From: Prevotella sp.
GTDB lineage: Bacteria > Bacteroidota > Bacteroidia > Bacteroidales > Bacteroidaceae
NCBI GenBank assembly: GCA_017428805.1
Contig: JAFRQC010000068.1
Location: forward strand, 1-54,356
Reading direction: 5' to 3'
DNA: 54,356 nt
The position numbers were made by a program, and so were the translations under genes. Numbering within the stretch: the stretch's first letter is position 1; the number at the start of each line of letters is the position of its first letter. Positions 1 to 8,236 of the stretch are shown in pieces. The notes under the pieces were generated by a model. It worked only from the letters and a program-made list of their open reading frames with translations, did no database searches and had not been told where the DNA came from.

Positions 1-2037
1 ATTCATAAACAGGGCACCGTCGGCCATCTGCTGTTTGATCTGACGGGTAGCCTCCGGATAGGAATAGCCTGTAGCGGAAGAGACACGCTGGTAGGCATCC
101 CAGTAGATCTTCTTCACCTGATAGCCCGGATAGTTATTCTCAATGAGGGTGGCCACACGGTCGGCGGTGGTCATATGGGAGTTGTTATTGCCGTCGTCAC
201 CCATCATACAGATGACATTCTGCCAAGGGCCAGCAAACTCGTTGGTGGCATAATTGAGCGTCTTGTCGACGAGCACTTTTGCCTGATCGAGGGTTCGGGC
301 GGGATAACGGCCTACGGCCACATCGGGCTTGCCTTTATACGACGAACCGTCCTGGATCACTTCCCCATCGTCGAGGAGGCAGAAGAAATCATCGCTGACG
401 TAACAACTGACGTGGCTGAAAGAGTTCTCGCTCTCGAAACAGAGCAGGAAGTCGTCCGGGTCATAGTCATCCCAATCGCCACAAAGCATACGGTTATCCC
501 AGGCACCGTCGCCAAAGAGCAGGAGATAGCGTGGCTGATCGTGGTCTGTTTCGGCACGGTCGTAGAGCATCTTCATATATCGGCGGTAGGCTGTGGCATC
601 AGGGGTTCCGCTGGAAAACTCATTATAAAGTTCATCGGCAGGGACGATCCTGACACGCATACCGTCGTGATCCTCATGCCAAGCCTTGATGCGTTCGGCC
701 TCTGACACCACCTGTTGGTTGGTGGGGATGATGATGATCATATCGGCAGCCTTATCAGCATGATGGTCCTGATTCATAATGAGGTAGAGGAAGTTGGGCA
801 CTGGCAGGTCTGAAGCCTGAAGGTCCGTCATCGCCTTCGGGTTATCGAGTGTCAGCGAGAGGTAGTCAAGTCGCAGGTTCGCCCCGGAGGTCTGGGTGAT
901 GGTCACGGTATTCTCTCCTGCCTTCAGGTTTGTCAGGACGTAGTTGGTGACATTCTCTTCGGCCTCAGTATAACTGTCGAGGGAGACATTCCTTGTAATG
1001 GTGCCGATGACGGAGTCGTTGACGGCAACGGTGGCAGAGATACTGCCATCGTAGGTCAGGGCAACAGACAAGGTGCCTGTTTCACCATTGGCATAGAGGG
1101 CATAACTGTAAGGATTACCAATAGAGAAGAGCGTCTTGTCGAAAAGGTTACGGCCACCGTGATACCAGGCGAAATCATCGACCTCATACAGATCGTGATA
1201 GTCATTGGCCGTAGGATAATGGGCTGCCGTGAAATCCTCCTGGCTGATGTAGAGAGGTTCGTCCTCACTCTCTGTCAGGAAATAATAGCCAGCATCAGAA
1301 TAGGGGTTTCTGGTACGGGTGGTAGTAGCGGCAGTCTCCCAGTTTACAGGTCCGACACCATAGAACAGCCGGCGACCGTCAATCATACAGGTGGCCACTT
1401 CTTTAAGGTCGTCCGTCTCTGCGAGGTAGTCACCTGTCAGCTTCTCTGGTTGCAGTGCTCCACCATAGCCATAGAGTTTCACCTTCGAGGGATCAGAGAA
1501 ACCTGCCTTCTTGATAAGGGCATCCGTCAGCTGATAGAAGCCCGTCTCCGGGATGCTGATCTTCGCCCATGTGCCAGACTGGAGGACAGAATGGTCGGCA
1601 TAGCGTTCCTCGGCTGTTAGAGCGGCACGGGTTCTGGCAACAGGTGTGGCAGTCACATTCAGTTTGAAGAACACCAGTTTCTGATACTTCCCGTTGCGAT
1701 ACACTAAAGGCACAAACGACACCTCGAGCACACCCTGCTTTCGGGCCACTTCCACAGACTGAGACACCTCCGGCCATGCCGGCAGCGGTTCGCCACAGAC
1801 CTGCTGATAACGCTTGACATCCGCAGGCGACATATCAATGAACAAAGGATACTCAATGCTGACGTGCCAGACGGAGTCGGCATAATGGCTGCCCAACTGC
1901 TTCTGATACGTATAGACAGGCAACAGAGAGTCTATCCTGACCTGCTGTGCCGTCAGGCTCACGTACTCCTGTGCCTCTGTACGAACACAAAGGAACAGAA
2001 GAACGCATCCTATCATCATTCTCCAGACGTTTCTCAC
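1..2037 (-). CDS. porU: PorU-like type IX secretion system C25 protease (3' part beyond left edge)
   Basis: This is an open reading frame of 679 codons running off the left edge. The likely start is GTG at 2037, giving MRNVWRMMIGCVLLFLCV, a signal peptide with a basic n-region; ATG at 2019 is the alternative but lacks positive residues. After a large beta-rich propeptide-like region comes a gingipain-type C25 segment: PRYLLLFGDGAWDNR, then CYVSDDFFCLLDDGE, then VAVGRYPART and CMMGDDGNNNSHMTTADRVA. In PorU this domain cleaves the C-terminal sorting signal of type IX cargo at the cell surface. The window ends just before the expected catalytic His (GHG) and Cys, so activity cannot be judged. 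A 57-bp gap separates it from the sugar symporter upstream. Family assignment is by remembered motif order. Confidence 0.82.
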   Translation of the reverse strand, partial: MRNVWRMMIGCVLLFLCVRTEAQEYVSLTAQQVRIDSLLPVYTYQKQLGSHYADSVWHVSIEYPLFIDMSPADVKRYQQVCGEPLPAWPEVSQSVEVARKQGVLEVSFVPLVYRNGKYQKLVFFKLNVTATPVARTRAALTAEERYADHSVLQSGTWAKISIPETGFYQLTDALIKKAGFSDPSKVKLYGYGGALQPEKLTGDYLAETDDLKEVATCMIDGRRLFYGVGPVNWETAATTTRTRNPYSDAGYYFLTESEDEPLYISQEDFTAAHYPTANDYHDLYEVDDFAWYHGGRNLFDKTLFSIGNPYSYALYANGETGTLSVALTYDGSISATVAVNDSVIGTITRNVSLDSYTEAEENVTNYVLTNLKAGENTVTITQTSGANLRLDYLSLTLDNPKAMTDLQASDLPVPNFLYLIMNQDHHADKAADMIIIIPTNQQVVSEAERIKAWHEDHDGMRVRIVPADELYNEFSSGTPDATAYRRYMKMLYDRAETDHDQPRYLLLFGDGAWDNRMLCGDWDDYDPDDFLLCFESENSFSHVSCYVSDDFFCLLDDGEVIQDGSSYKGKPDVAVGRYPARTLDQAKVLVDKTLNYATNEFAGPWQNVICMMGDDGNNNSHMTTADRVATLIENNYPGYQVKKIYWDAYQRVSSATGYSYPEATRQIKQQMADGALFMN

Positions 2038-2093
2038 GTTCTGCTGAAATCTTTAGGATAATAACGTTCTTCTGTTCCTTTTATTGTGTGGCG

Positions 2094-3485
2094 TTAGCCT
2101 CTTGCTTCGATTTTCTTGTTGATATCGTCGATTACCTCGTCAGTCAACTCATACTTAGAGATGATGAACATGGCAAGAGCGAGCAGGATGGCGGGGATAA
2201 CGCAGACCAGCCAGAGGATACCCTCCTCAGCTACAGGCGTCTGGTCGATCTCTGCGCTGTTATAGCCTACGAATGCCAGAACGGCGGGACCTACAATGCT
2301 ACCGAAGGTCATACCGGCCTTGAAGAACAGACCCGTCAAAGCATTCACGATACCAGAGATACGACGGCCAGTGGTGTATTCACCATAGGAGATCACCTCA
2401 GGAACCAGTGCCCACATATAACCCGTGGCGACGATGACGCCCGTTGACTTGATGAACTGTGCCACGTAAATCATCATCATACTCGGCTGCTCCATCTTGG
2501 AGATGAAATACAACATTCCCATACCGATGATGGCGGCTGTCAGGAAGAGATAGAACATATTCTTCTTTCCGACCATACGCTTGAACCAAGGCACCAGCGG
2601 CATGAAGATGAATGCAGGCAGTGAGCCCAGAGCCATGAATATCGACAGTTCCTGAGCCGAACCGTGCAGGTTGCTGTTCATAAAATACGCACCAGCGGCA
2701 TTACCGACAGACATCATGGCGAAGGCGGTGATGAAGAAGAAAGCGAGAACGCGCAAGGGACGGTTACGAAGGAACTCCATCCACAGGTCACTGACCTTCA
2801 CGTCTTCCGTAGCTTTCTCGTCCATCACGACACGCTCCTTACACTGAGTGAAGCAGAAGAAGAGCAGGCAGAAACCTACGATGGCATAGATGGTCATCGT
2901 GGTGAACCATGCCGAAGGATCCTTCGGAAGGCTGTCAGACGGAGCACCTGCAATCAGGGCGATAAACAGAGGCAGACCTGAGTTCACAGCCAGACCACCG
3001 AGGTTAGCCATAAACATACGCACTGAGGTGAGAATGGTGATCTCGTCGGTGTCGCGTGTCAACGAAGAGTTCAAGGCGCCGTAAGGCACATTGATAAACG
3101 TATAGAGCAACTGCATCGAGATATACGTCACATAGGCATAAATCAGCGACGGTGCGAAACCGTTGTAGAAGCACAGGATGGCGAATCCTGAAAGGGGAAT
3201 ACCTACGTAGAGCAGATACGAGCGGTATTTTCCGTAACGCGGATTGCTCTTGTCGATGAGTGCACCCACGATGGGGTCCCAAATGACGTTTGCCACATTA
3301 CCCACCAGGAACATCACGGCCACTGCCGAAGGCGTAAGTCCGTAGATGTCGGTGTAGAAGAATAGCAGATAAGTACAAATGACCTGAAAGATCAGGTTCT
3401 GTGCCAGGTCACCGGAACCGAAGCCGATGCGCTGTACCCAGTTGAGCTTATAAAAGCCCTTTGATTCGTTTGTTGTTGTTGACAT
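2094..3485 (-). CDS. GPH-family sugar:cation symporter (MFS)
   Basis: The protein has 463 residues and about 12 hydrophobic segments. The N-terminus contains GFGSGDLAQNLIFQ and FFYTDIYGL, the signature region of glycoside-pentoside-hexuronide:cation symporters (MelB/XynD-like). It is predicted to import an oligosaccharide, glycoside or uronide through the inner membrane together with Na+ or H+. It lies 26 bp after the acetylesterase gene on the same strand, so the two are probably co-transcribed. The divergent unit across the intergenic region encodes a second GPH symporter and a GH43 enzyme, which points to xylo-oligosaccharide or related hemicellulose sugars as substrate. The substrate is inferred from context only. 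Confidence 0.85.
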   Translation of the reverse strand: MSTTTNESKGFYKLNWVQRIGFGSGDLAQNLIFQVICTYLLFFYTDIYGLTPSAVAVMFLVGNVANVIWDPIVGALIDKSNPRYGKYRSYLLYVGIPLSGFAILCFYNGFAPSLIYAYVTYISMQLLYTFINVPYGALNSSLTRDTDEITILTSVRMFMANLGGLAVNSGLPLFIALIAGAPSDSLPKDPSAWFTTMTIYAIVGFCLLFFCFTQCKERVVMDEKATEDVKVSDLWMEFLRNRPLRVLAFFFITAFAMMSVGNAAGAYFMNSNLHGSAQELSIFMALGSLPAFIFMPLVPWFKRMVGKKNMFYLFLTAAIIGMGMLYFISKMEQPSMMMIYVAQFIKSTGVIVATGYMWALVPEVISYGEYTTGRRISGIVNALTGLFFKAGMTFGSIVGPAVLAFVGYNSAEIDQTPVAEEGILWLVCVIPAILLALAMFIISKYELTDEVIDDINKKIEARG

Positions 3486-3511
3486 AATAAGATTTACTAT
3501 TTAATTATTTA

Positions 3512-5494
3512 CTATTTACGATTTAATTCCAATTCGAAAGAACTCATAGGCAGACCGCTCAATGAACGGACATTAGCCTTGAGGGGGTTGTCCTTCCAGG
3601 CATAACGCACTTTCTGAGGTGAGAAGTCAGAGGCCAGAGGTGAGAGGATCGTGATGCGGTTGCCATCAGCAATAGCCTCAGCATTCACGAATTTCCCGTC
3701 TTCACCGGCAATCTCGAACTCATAAAGCGTTCCTGCCAGAACAGGCTGATCAATAGTGAGGACGACTTTACCGTCTTGTACCTCAGAAGAGATGATTTCG
3801 GGTGCTAGGCTCACCTTCTTATCATTGAAGACCAGACGGTCAAAGCAGAGACCGACACGCTCTGCCACCTCTTTCTTGCGCAAGGGATGGATATCGACAG
3901 TCTCACCTAAGTCATTGATAACGGCAAGCTCAGCATAGGGATCGGCCTTGGCTGCGGTACGCTGGGCCTCACGAAGCTGTGCCCATCCGCTGTTTACAGG
4001 ATCGGCCTGATAGGTAATGGGCCTCGGCATACCTGTCTGTTGGCGACCGTCGTAGTTGGCGAGCTGCACGATGACGAACGGCATCTGCTGATCCTGCCAA
4101 CGGTCACGCCAACATCCCATTAACTTCTTCAGATAGTCGGCGTAAGGAGCGGGGTTGCCAGTATTCGACTCACCCTGATACCACACCACACCGTTGAGGG
4201 CATAGGGTGCCAAGGGATAGAGTACGGCATTATAAAGAGTAGTGGGCAGATTCTGCAACGACACGTCACCACTGGGACACGACGGCATCTCGACACCAAT
4301 ATGCATCTTCCAAGTATCTGCGAGTGGGATAACATCTTTCGGCATAGGGTTCTGCGAGAGACGGTCATCGCCGAAGCAGAGCATATAAGGCTTCTCCGGA
4401 ATAAAGTGCGCAGCCCCGTATTTATTAATAAACCGCACGCTGATTACATTGTCGCCTTCCCGCAGCAGTCCCTCCGGAATATCATAACGCCGTGGGGGAT
4501 ACTGATAGTAAGTGTGGCCGATCTCCTGACCATTGAGATAAGTGACATCCTGATCGAAAAGCGTACCCAACAACAGACGGGCAGCCTTGCGCGCGTGTTC
4601 CTTATTTATATTTATATGCTGACGGAGCCATACGGTACCCGTACCCCGCCAAGTCCAGTTATTCTGGTTGATAGTCTGCCAGTTGGTATCGTCATAGTCC
4701 AGACGGATATAGTCCTGCGTGGCATCAGCCTCATTGAGCAGCGCATCCCACTGCTTATTTGCCTCCGCATTGGCTTTCATCTGCGCCTTCACGTATTCAT
4801 CGTTCTGATAGAATGCCGTCCGCTTCACCAGCATAGGATAGTCGCGCTGGAGGGAGTCTGCAGAGATCCACGCCTCGATGGGGGTACCGCCCCAGCTGTT
4901 GACGATAATGCCCTGGGGAACATTTGTCTTCTCAAACATCCGCTTACCAAGGAAATAACCTGCAGCTGAGAAAAGCCAGGCATTCTGCTTCGTCACAGGT
5001 TTCCAGTTAATGGATGTGGGCAGTATATCATCCTTCACGCCGTGGGTGCTCGTGGAGTTCTGCACACGGAACAGGCGGATCTGGGGATTCTCGTAAGTAT
5101 CAATCTCCTGGGTATACTGCGGATAGACGCGTTCGATGGTCACATCGATGTTCGACTGTCCGGACAACAGCCAAACGTCACCAATAAGAACATTGTCTAT
5201 CACCAACTTTTCACTTTTTGCTTCCTCGCCTTTCACTTCCATCGTGAAAGGTCCTCCTGCCTTCATTTTCGGAAGGTCCACCCGCCAACGGCCGTGCTCA
5301 TCAGCCACAGTCGTATATTGCTTCTTATTGAGGGTGACGGTCACCGTCTCACCAGCGTCAGCCTTTCCCCAAATGGGGATGGTTTTACCGCGCTGGAGCA
5401 CCATACCCGACTGAAAAAGTTGGGGTAATGACACCTTCGCCTCCGCCAATGACACACACAGCAGTGCAGTCAAGAAAAATAGAAATTTCTTCAT
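3512..5494 (-). CDS. Sialate O-acetylesterase-like SGNH esterase with inserted jelly-roll domain
   Basis: ATG at 5494 gives the signal peptide MKKFLFFLTALLCVSLAEA and a 660-residue secreted or periplasmic protein. A longer frame from 5557 would begin upstream of the -7 box at 5515-5522, so it is rejected. An N-terminal beta domain is followed by LSGQSN (nucleophile Ser, block I), WYQGESN, and IHPLRKKEVAERVG with the catalytic His. About residues 260-380 form a galactose-binding-like insert (TGTVWLRQHINI to VRFINKYGAAHF), an arrangement known from sialate and plant-polysaccharide acetylesterases. It probably removes acetyl groups from hemicellulose or host glycans. The xylan-type neighbours favour hemicellulose, but this is inference. 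Confidence 0.85.
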   Translation of the reverse strand: MKKFLFFLTALLCVSLAEAKVSLPQLFQSGMVLQRGKTIPIWGKADAGETVTVTLNKKQYTTVADEHGRWRVDLPKMKAGGPFTMEVKGEEAKSEKLVIDNVLIGDVWLLSGQSNIDVTIERVYPQYTQEIDTYENPQIRLFRVQNSTSTHGVKDDILPTSINWKPVTKQNAWLFSAAGYFLGKRMFEKTNVPQGIIVNSWGGTPIEAWISADSLQRDYPMLVKRTAFYQNDEYVKAQMKANAEANKQWDALLNEADATQDYIRLDYDDTNWQTINQNNWTWRGTGTVWLRQHININKEHARKAARLLLGTLFDQDVTYLNGQEIGHTYYQYPPRRYDIPEGLLREGDNVISVRFINKYGAAHFIPEKPYMLCFGDDRLSQNPMPKDVIPLADTWKMHIGVEMPSCPSGDVSLQNLPTTLYNAVLYPLAPYALNGVVWYQGESNTGNPAPYADYLKKLMGCWRDRWQDQQMPFVIVQLANYDGRQQTGMPRPITYQADPVNSGWAQLREAQRTAAKADPYAELAVINDLGETVDIHPLRKKEVAERVGLCFDRLVFNDKKVSLAPEIISSEVQDGKVVLTIDQPVLAGTLYEFEIAGEDGKFVNAEAIADGNRITILSPLASDFSPQKVRYAWKDNPLKANVRSLSGLPMSSFELELNRK

Positions 5495-5514
5495 CAGATT
5501 GCAATTTGATGTTG

Positions 5515-5522
5515 CAAATATA
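5515..5522 (-). promoter_or_regulatory. Bacteroidota -7 element for the acetylesterase-symporter unit
   Basis: On the minus strand this reads TATATTTG (TAnnTTTG), 20 bp before ATG 5494. A TTTG that could be the -33 element lies at 5546-5549. It fixes the shorter start of the esterase. Confidence 0.5.
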
Positions 5523-5628
5523 CTAAAAAAGTTCGATGAAATCATCAAAAACTTCATTTTTCTTACCTAATGAAACAAATTCAAAAGTGTCTGTAACATA
5601 TCGTAATGTCCGTTGGCGTTTTTTTGCT

Positions 5629-5636
5629 TAACTTTG
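5629..5636 (+). promoter_or_regulatory. Bacteroidota -7 element for the symporter-GH43 unit
   Basis: TAACTTTG, matching TAnnTTTG, lies 40 bp before the symporter ATG at 5677. It is divergent from the esterase promoter about 110 bp away. Confidence 0.55.
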
Positions 5637-5676
5637 CAAACAAAATCAGACGATATTCAGAATAGAAAGCAAGACG

Positions 5677-7128
5677 ATGAAGGATTATGCTTCACAAAAA
5701 GTTTCACTCGGGGAGAAATTCGGCTACTCGTTAGGAGACGCCGCCGCCAATCTGGTATTCCAGATGATGATGATCTTCCAGTTGAAGTTCTATACGGACG
5801 TATTCGGACTGGATGGTGCAGTGGCAGGCAGCATCCTGATGATCGGAAGTCTCTCTGCCATCATCGTAGATCCTACGGTGGGACTCCTCATCGACCGCAC
5901 GAGAACCCGCTGGGGTAAGTTCCGACCTTGGGTATTGTGGACGATCATCCCGTTCTGTCTGTTCTATGTCCTTGCTTTCTATAACCCCGGCATCCAGCAG
6001 AAGTCGATGGTAGCCACCTACGCCACCATCTCTTACGTGCTGATGATGACGGCCTACTCCTTCAACAACATCCCCTACGCTTCGTTAGGCGGTGTGATGA
6101 CCAGCGACATCAAGGAACGTACGAGCATCACCACCATCCGTTTCGTCGCCGTCACCATCGCCCAGTTCGTCGTACAAGGACTCACCCTCCCACTCGTCGA
6201 CACCTTCGGACAGGGGAACAAACAACACGGATGGGTATGCACCATCGGCCTCTTCGCCTGCATCGCCATCATACTGTTTGTCATTACCTTTATGGTGACT
6301 AGGGAGCGCATCCAGCCTCCTCCCACACAGGAAACTAATATCAAAGAAGACATTAAGGACACCGTCTCTGATGTGTCGTGGAACTCTATGGCCCTGCTTA
6401 CCTTCGCCATTTTTATTACCTTGGCGATGTGGGGATCTGCTATGAACTTCTACTTCCAATACAATATCGACCAGAAGTCACTACAAGACTTCCTGAACCT
6501 CTTCGGACTGAATATCGAACAGAAGGAGGCCTACTCCATCGGCTTCTCCATATTTAATATGAGTACCGCGATTGTGCAGTTCTTAGGAGTGGTATGCCTC
6601 TCCAGATATCTGGCCAACAAATACGGCAAGAAAAAGGTGTTCATCGTGTGTCTCTCGCTGACCGCCTTCTTCACCGCCCTCTTCTATATCCCCTCGCCGA
6701 CGGATGTCAGCCTGTTGTTCGTGCTGAACATCCTGAAGTCGCTGGCCTATGCCCCGACGGTTCCTTTGCTGTGGGCGATGATTGCCGATGTGGCTGACCA
6801 TATCGAGTATCAGAACTACCGTCGTGCTACGGGCTTCTGCTTCTCGGGCATCACCCTCGCCCTGAAATTAGGACTGGGACTGGGAGGCGCCATCGCAGGT
6901 GTGATTATCAGTATGTTCGGTTATGTCTCCGGTGGTGAGACCATTCAGAACGAGACGGCGATGGAGGGCATCCGCATCGTGTCGAGCATCGTGCCTGCCA
7001 TTCTCTTCGGTGTCGGCGTGATTGCCCTCTACTTCTACCCCATCAGCAAGGAGTATAATGAGAGTATGCAGGCCGAACTGACTGGGCGCCGCCGTTTAAT
7101 TGCGAAACAAAAGGACGAGAATTTATAA
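5677..7128 (+). CDS. GPH-family oligosaccharide:cation symporter (XynD-like)
   Basis: The protein has 483 residues and about 12 transmembrane segments. It begins with GEKFGYSLGDAAANLVFQ and FYTDVFGLDGA, the GPH signature, and contains DRTRTRWGKFRPW in the loop between helices 2 and 3, typical of the family. It is followed 33 bp later by a GH43 exo-xylosidase. In Prevotella bryantii an equivalent symporter stands beside the xylanase and GH43 genes, so uptake of xylobiose or other xylo-oligosaccharides is the best guess. It is only distantly similar to the symporter at 2094-3485, so the locus has two transporters of one family rather than a recent duplication. Confidence 0.87.
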   Translation: MKDYASQKVSLGEKFGYSLGDAAANLVFQMMMIFQLKFYTDVFGLDGAVAGSILMIGSLSAIIVDPTVGLLIDRTRTRWGKFRPWVLWTIIPFCLFYVLAFYNPGIQQKSMVATYATISYVLMMTAYSFNNIPYASLGGVMTSDIKERTSITTIRFVAVTIAQFVVQGLTLPLVDTFGQGNKQHGWVCTIGLFACIAIILFVITFMVTRERIQPPPTQETNIKEDIKDTVSDVSWNSMALLTFAIFITLAMWGSAMNFYFQYNIDQKSLQDFLNLFGLNIEQKEAYSIGFSIFNMSTAIVQFLGVVCLSRYLANKYGKKKVFIVCLSLTAFFTALFYIPSPTDVSLLFVLNILKSLAYAPTVPLLWAMIADVADHIEYQNYRRATGFCFSGITLALKLGLGLGGAIAGVIISMFGYVSGGETIQNETAMEGIRIVSSIVPAILFGVGVIALYFYPISKEYNESMQAELTGRRRLIAKQKDENL

Positions 7129-7161
7129 GACTAATATTAACTACAAAAAGAAAAAAAGATT

Positions 7162-8163
7162 ATGAAGCCACGTTATCTTTATCCCAGTGACTATTATGCA
7201 GATCCTTCTGCCAATGTGTTTAACGGAAAACTCTTCGTCTATCCTTCCCACGACTGGGAGGCTGGTGCTGCCTTCGACGACGACGGCGGACACTTCCAGA
7301 TGAAGGACTACCACGTGATTTCTATGGAGGACGTTGAGAACGGTGAAGTGACAGACTATGGCAAGATCCTCGACGTAGAGCAGGTGGCCTGGGCCGAGAA
7401 GCAGATGTGGGACAACGATGTCGTCGAGAAGGACGGCAAGTATTTCCTCATCTTCTCTGCCAAGGACTACAACGGTGTGTTCCACCTCGGTGTGGCCGTT
7501 GCCGACAAGCCCGAGGGCCCGTTCGTTCCCCAGGAGCAGCCTATGCGCGGTTCTTATTCCATCGATCCCTGCGTGTTCAAAGACGACGACGGACAGATCT
7601 ATTGCTACTTCGGTGGCCTCTGGGGTGGACAGCTCCAGTGGTACAAGTCACCCAAGCAGCTTCTGAAGGAAGGCATCGACCTCGGTCCTGCAGCAGACAA
7701 GAAGACACAGCTCTTCGCTCCTGCAGATGTGCCTGCCCTGCCCAGCAGCGTAGTCCGCCTGAGCGACGATGTGATGCAGTTCGCAGAGGCTCCGCGCGAT
7801 GTGATCGTCATCGACAAGGACGGACAGCCCCTGAAGGCAGGTGATCCCCATCGTTTCTTTGAGGCTTCGTGGATGCACAAGTACAATGGCAAGTACTATT
7901 TCAGCTATTCCACAGGTGACAGCCACTTCCTCTGCTATGCCATCGGAGACAACCCCTACGGACCGTTCACCTATCAGGGTGTGCTCCTCGATCCCGTTGT
8001 GGGCTGGACTACCCATCACAGCATCGTCCAGTACAAGGGCGAGTGGTTCCTGTTCTATCACGACTGCGTTCCTTCCAATGACATCACGCATCTGCGCTCA
8101 TTGAAGGTACAGCGTCTGTTCTACAATGAGGACGGAACCATCAAGAAGGTTATCAACGAATAA
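7162..8163 (+). CDS. GH43 beta-xylosidase/exo-xylanase (subfamily 1 type)
   Basis: The protein has 333 residues and no signal peptide, so it is probably cytoplasmic and acts on imported xylo-oligosaccharides. It is a single five-bladed GH43 domain with the three expected acids: Asp14 in DYYADPSANVF (base), Asp135 in YSIDPCVF (pKa modulator) and Glu234 in HRFFEASWMHK (general acid). The N-terminus closely resembles the Prevotella bryantii XynB type (PSHDWE, MKDYHV). It is co-directional with the symporter, and a strong hairpin terminator follows at 8188. Release of xylose from non-reducing ends is the expected reaction; arabinosidase activity cannot be excluded. Confidence 0.9.
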   Translation: MKPRYLYPSDYYADPSANVFNGKLFVYPSHDWEAGAAFDDDGGHFQMKDYHVISMEDVENGEVTDYGKILDVEQVAWAEKQMWDNDVVEKDGKYFLIFSAKDYNGVFHLGVAVADKPEGPFVPQEQPMRGSYSIDPCVFKDDDGQIYCYFGGLWGGQLQWYKSPKQLLKEGIDLGPAADKKTQLFAPADVPALPSSVVRLSDDVMQFAEAPRDVIVIDKDGQPLKAGDPHRFFEASWMHKYNGKYYFSYSTGDSHFLCYAIGDNPYGPFTYQGVLLDPVVGWTTHHSIVQYKGEWFLFYHDCVPSNDITHLRSLKVQRLFYNEDGTIKKVINE

Positions 8164-8187
8164 ACTTTATCCAACTATTACATTGCT

Positions 8188-8236
8188 CACCGCGACGAGC
8201 TGCTGGTTATGCCAGCGACTGTCGCGGTGCTTTTTT
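8188..8236 (+). terminator. Rho-independent terminator after the GH43 gene
   Basis: CACCGCGAC (8188-8196) pairs perfectly with GTCGCGGTG (8221-8229). There is an inner GCTGG/CCAGC stem, and a T run follows at 8231-8236. The run overlaps the stop codon of the convergent M16 gene. Confidence 0.85.

Noticed and set aside
175..705. Open frame on the plus strand within the PorU region
   Set aside because: It is the antisense shadow of the C25 protease, whose frame is open over the full 2 kb and has recognisable motifs.
5677..7128. Recent duplication of the two GPH symporters
   Set aside because: Their sequences differ throughout, sharing only family motifs, so a recent local duplication is unlikely.
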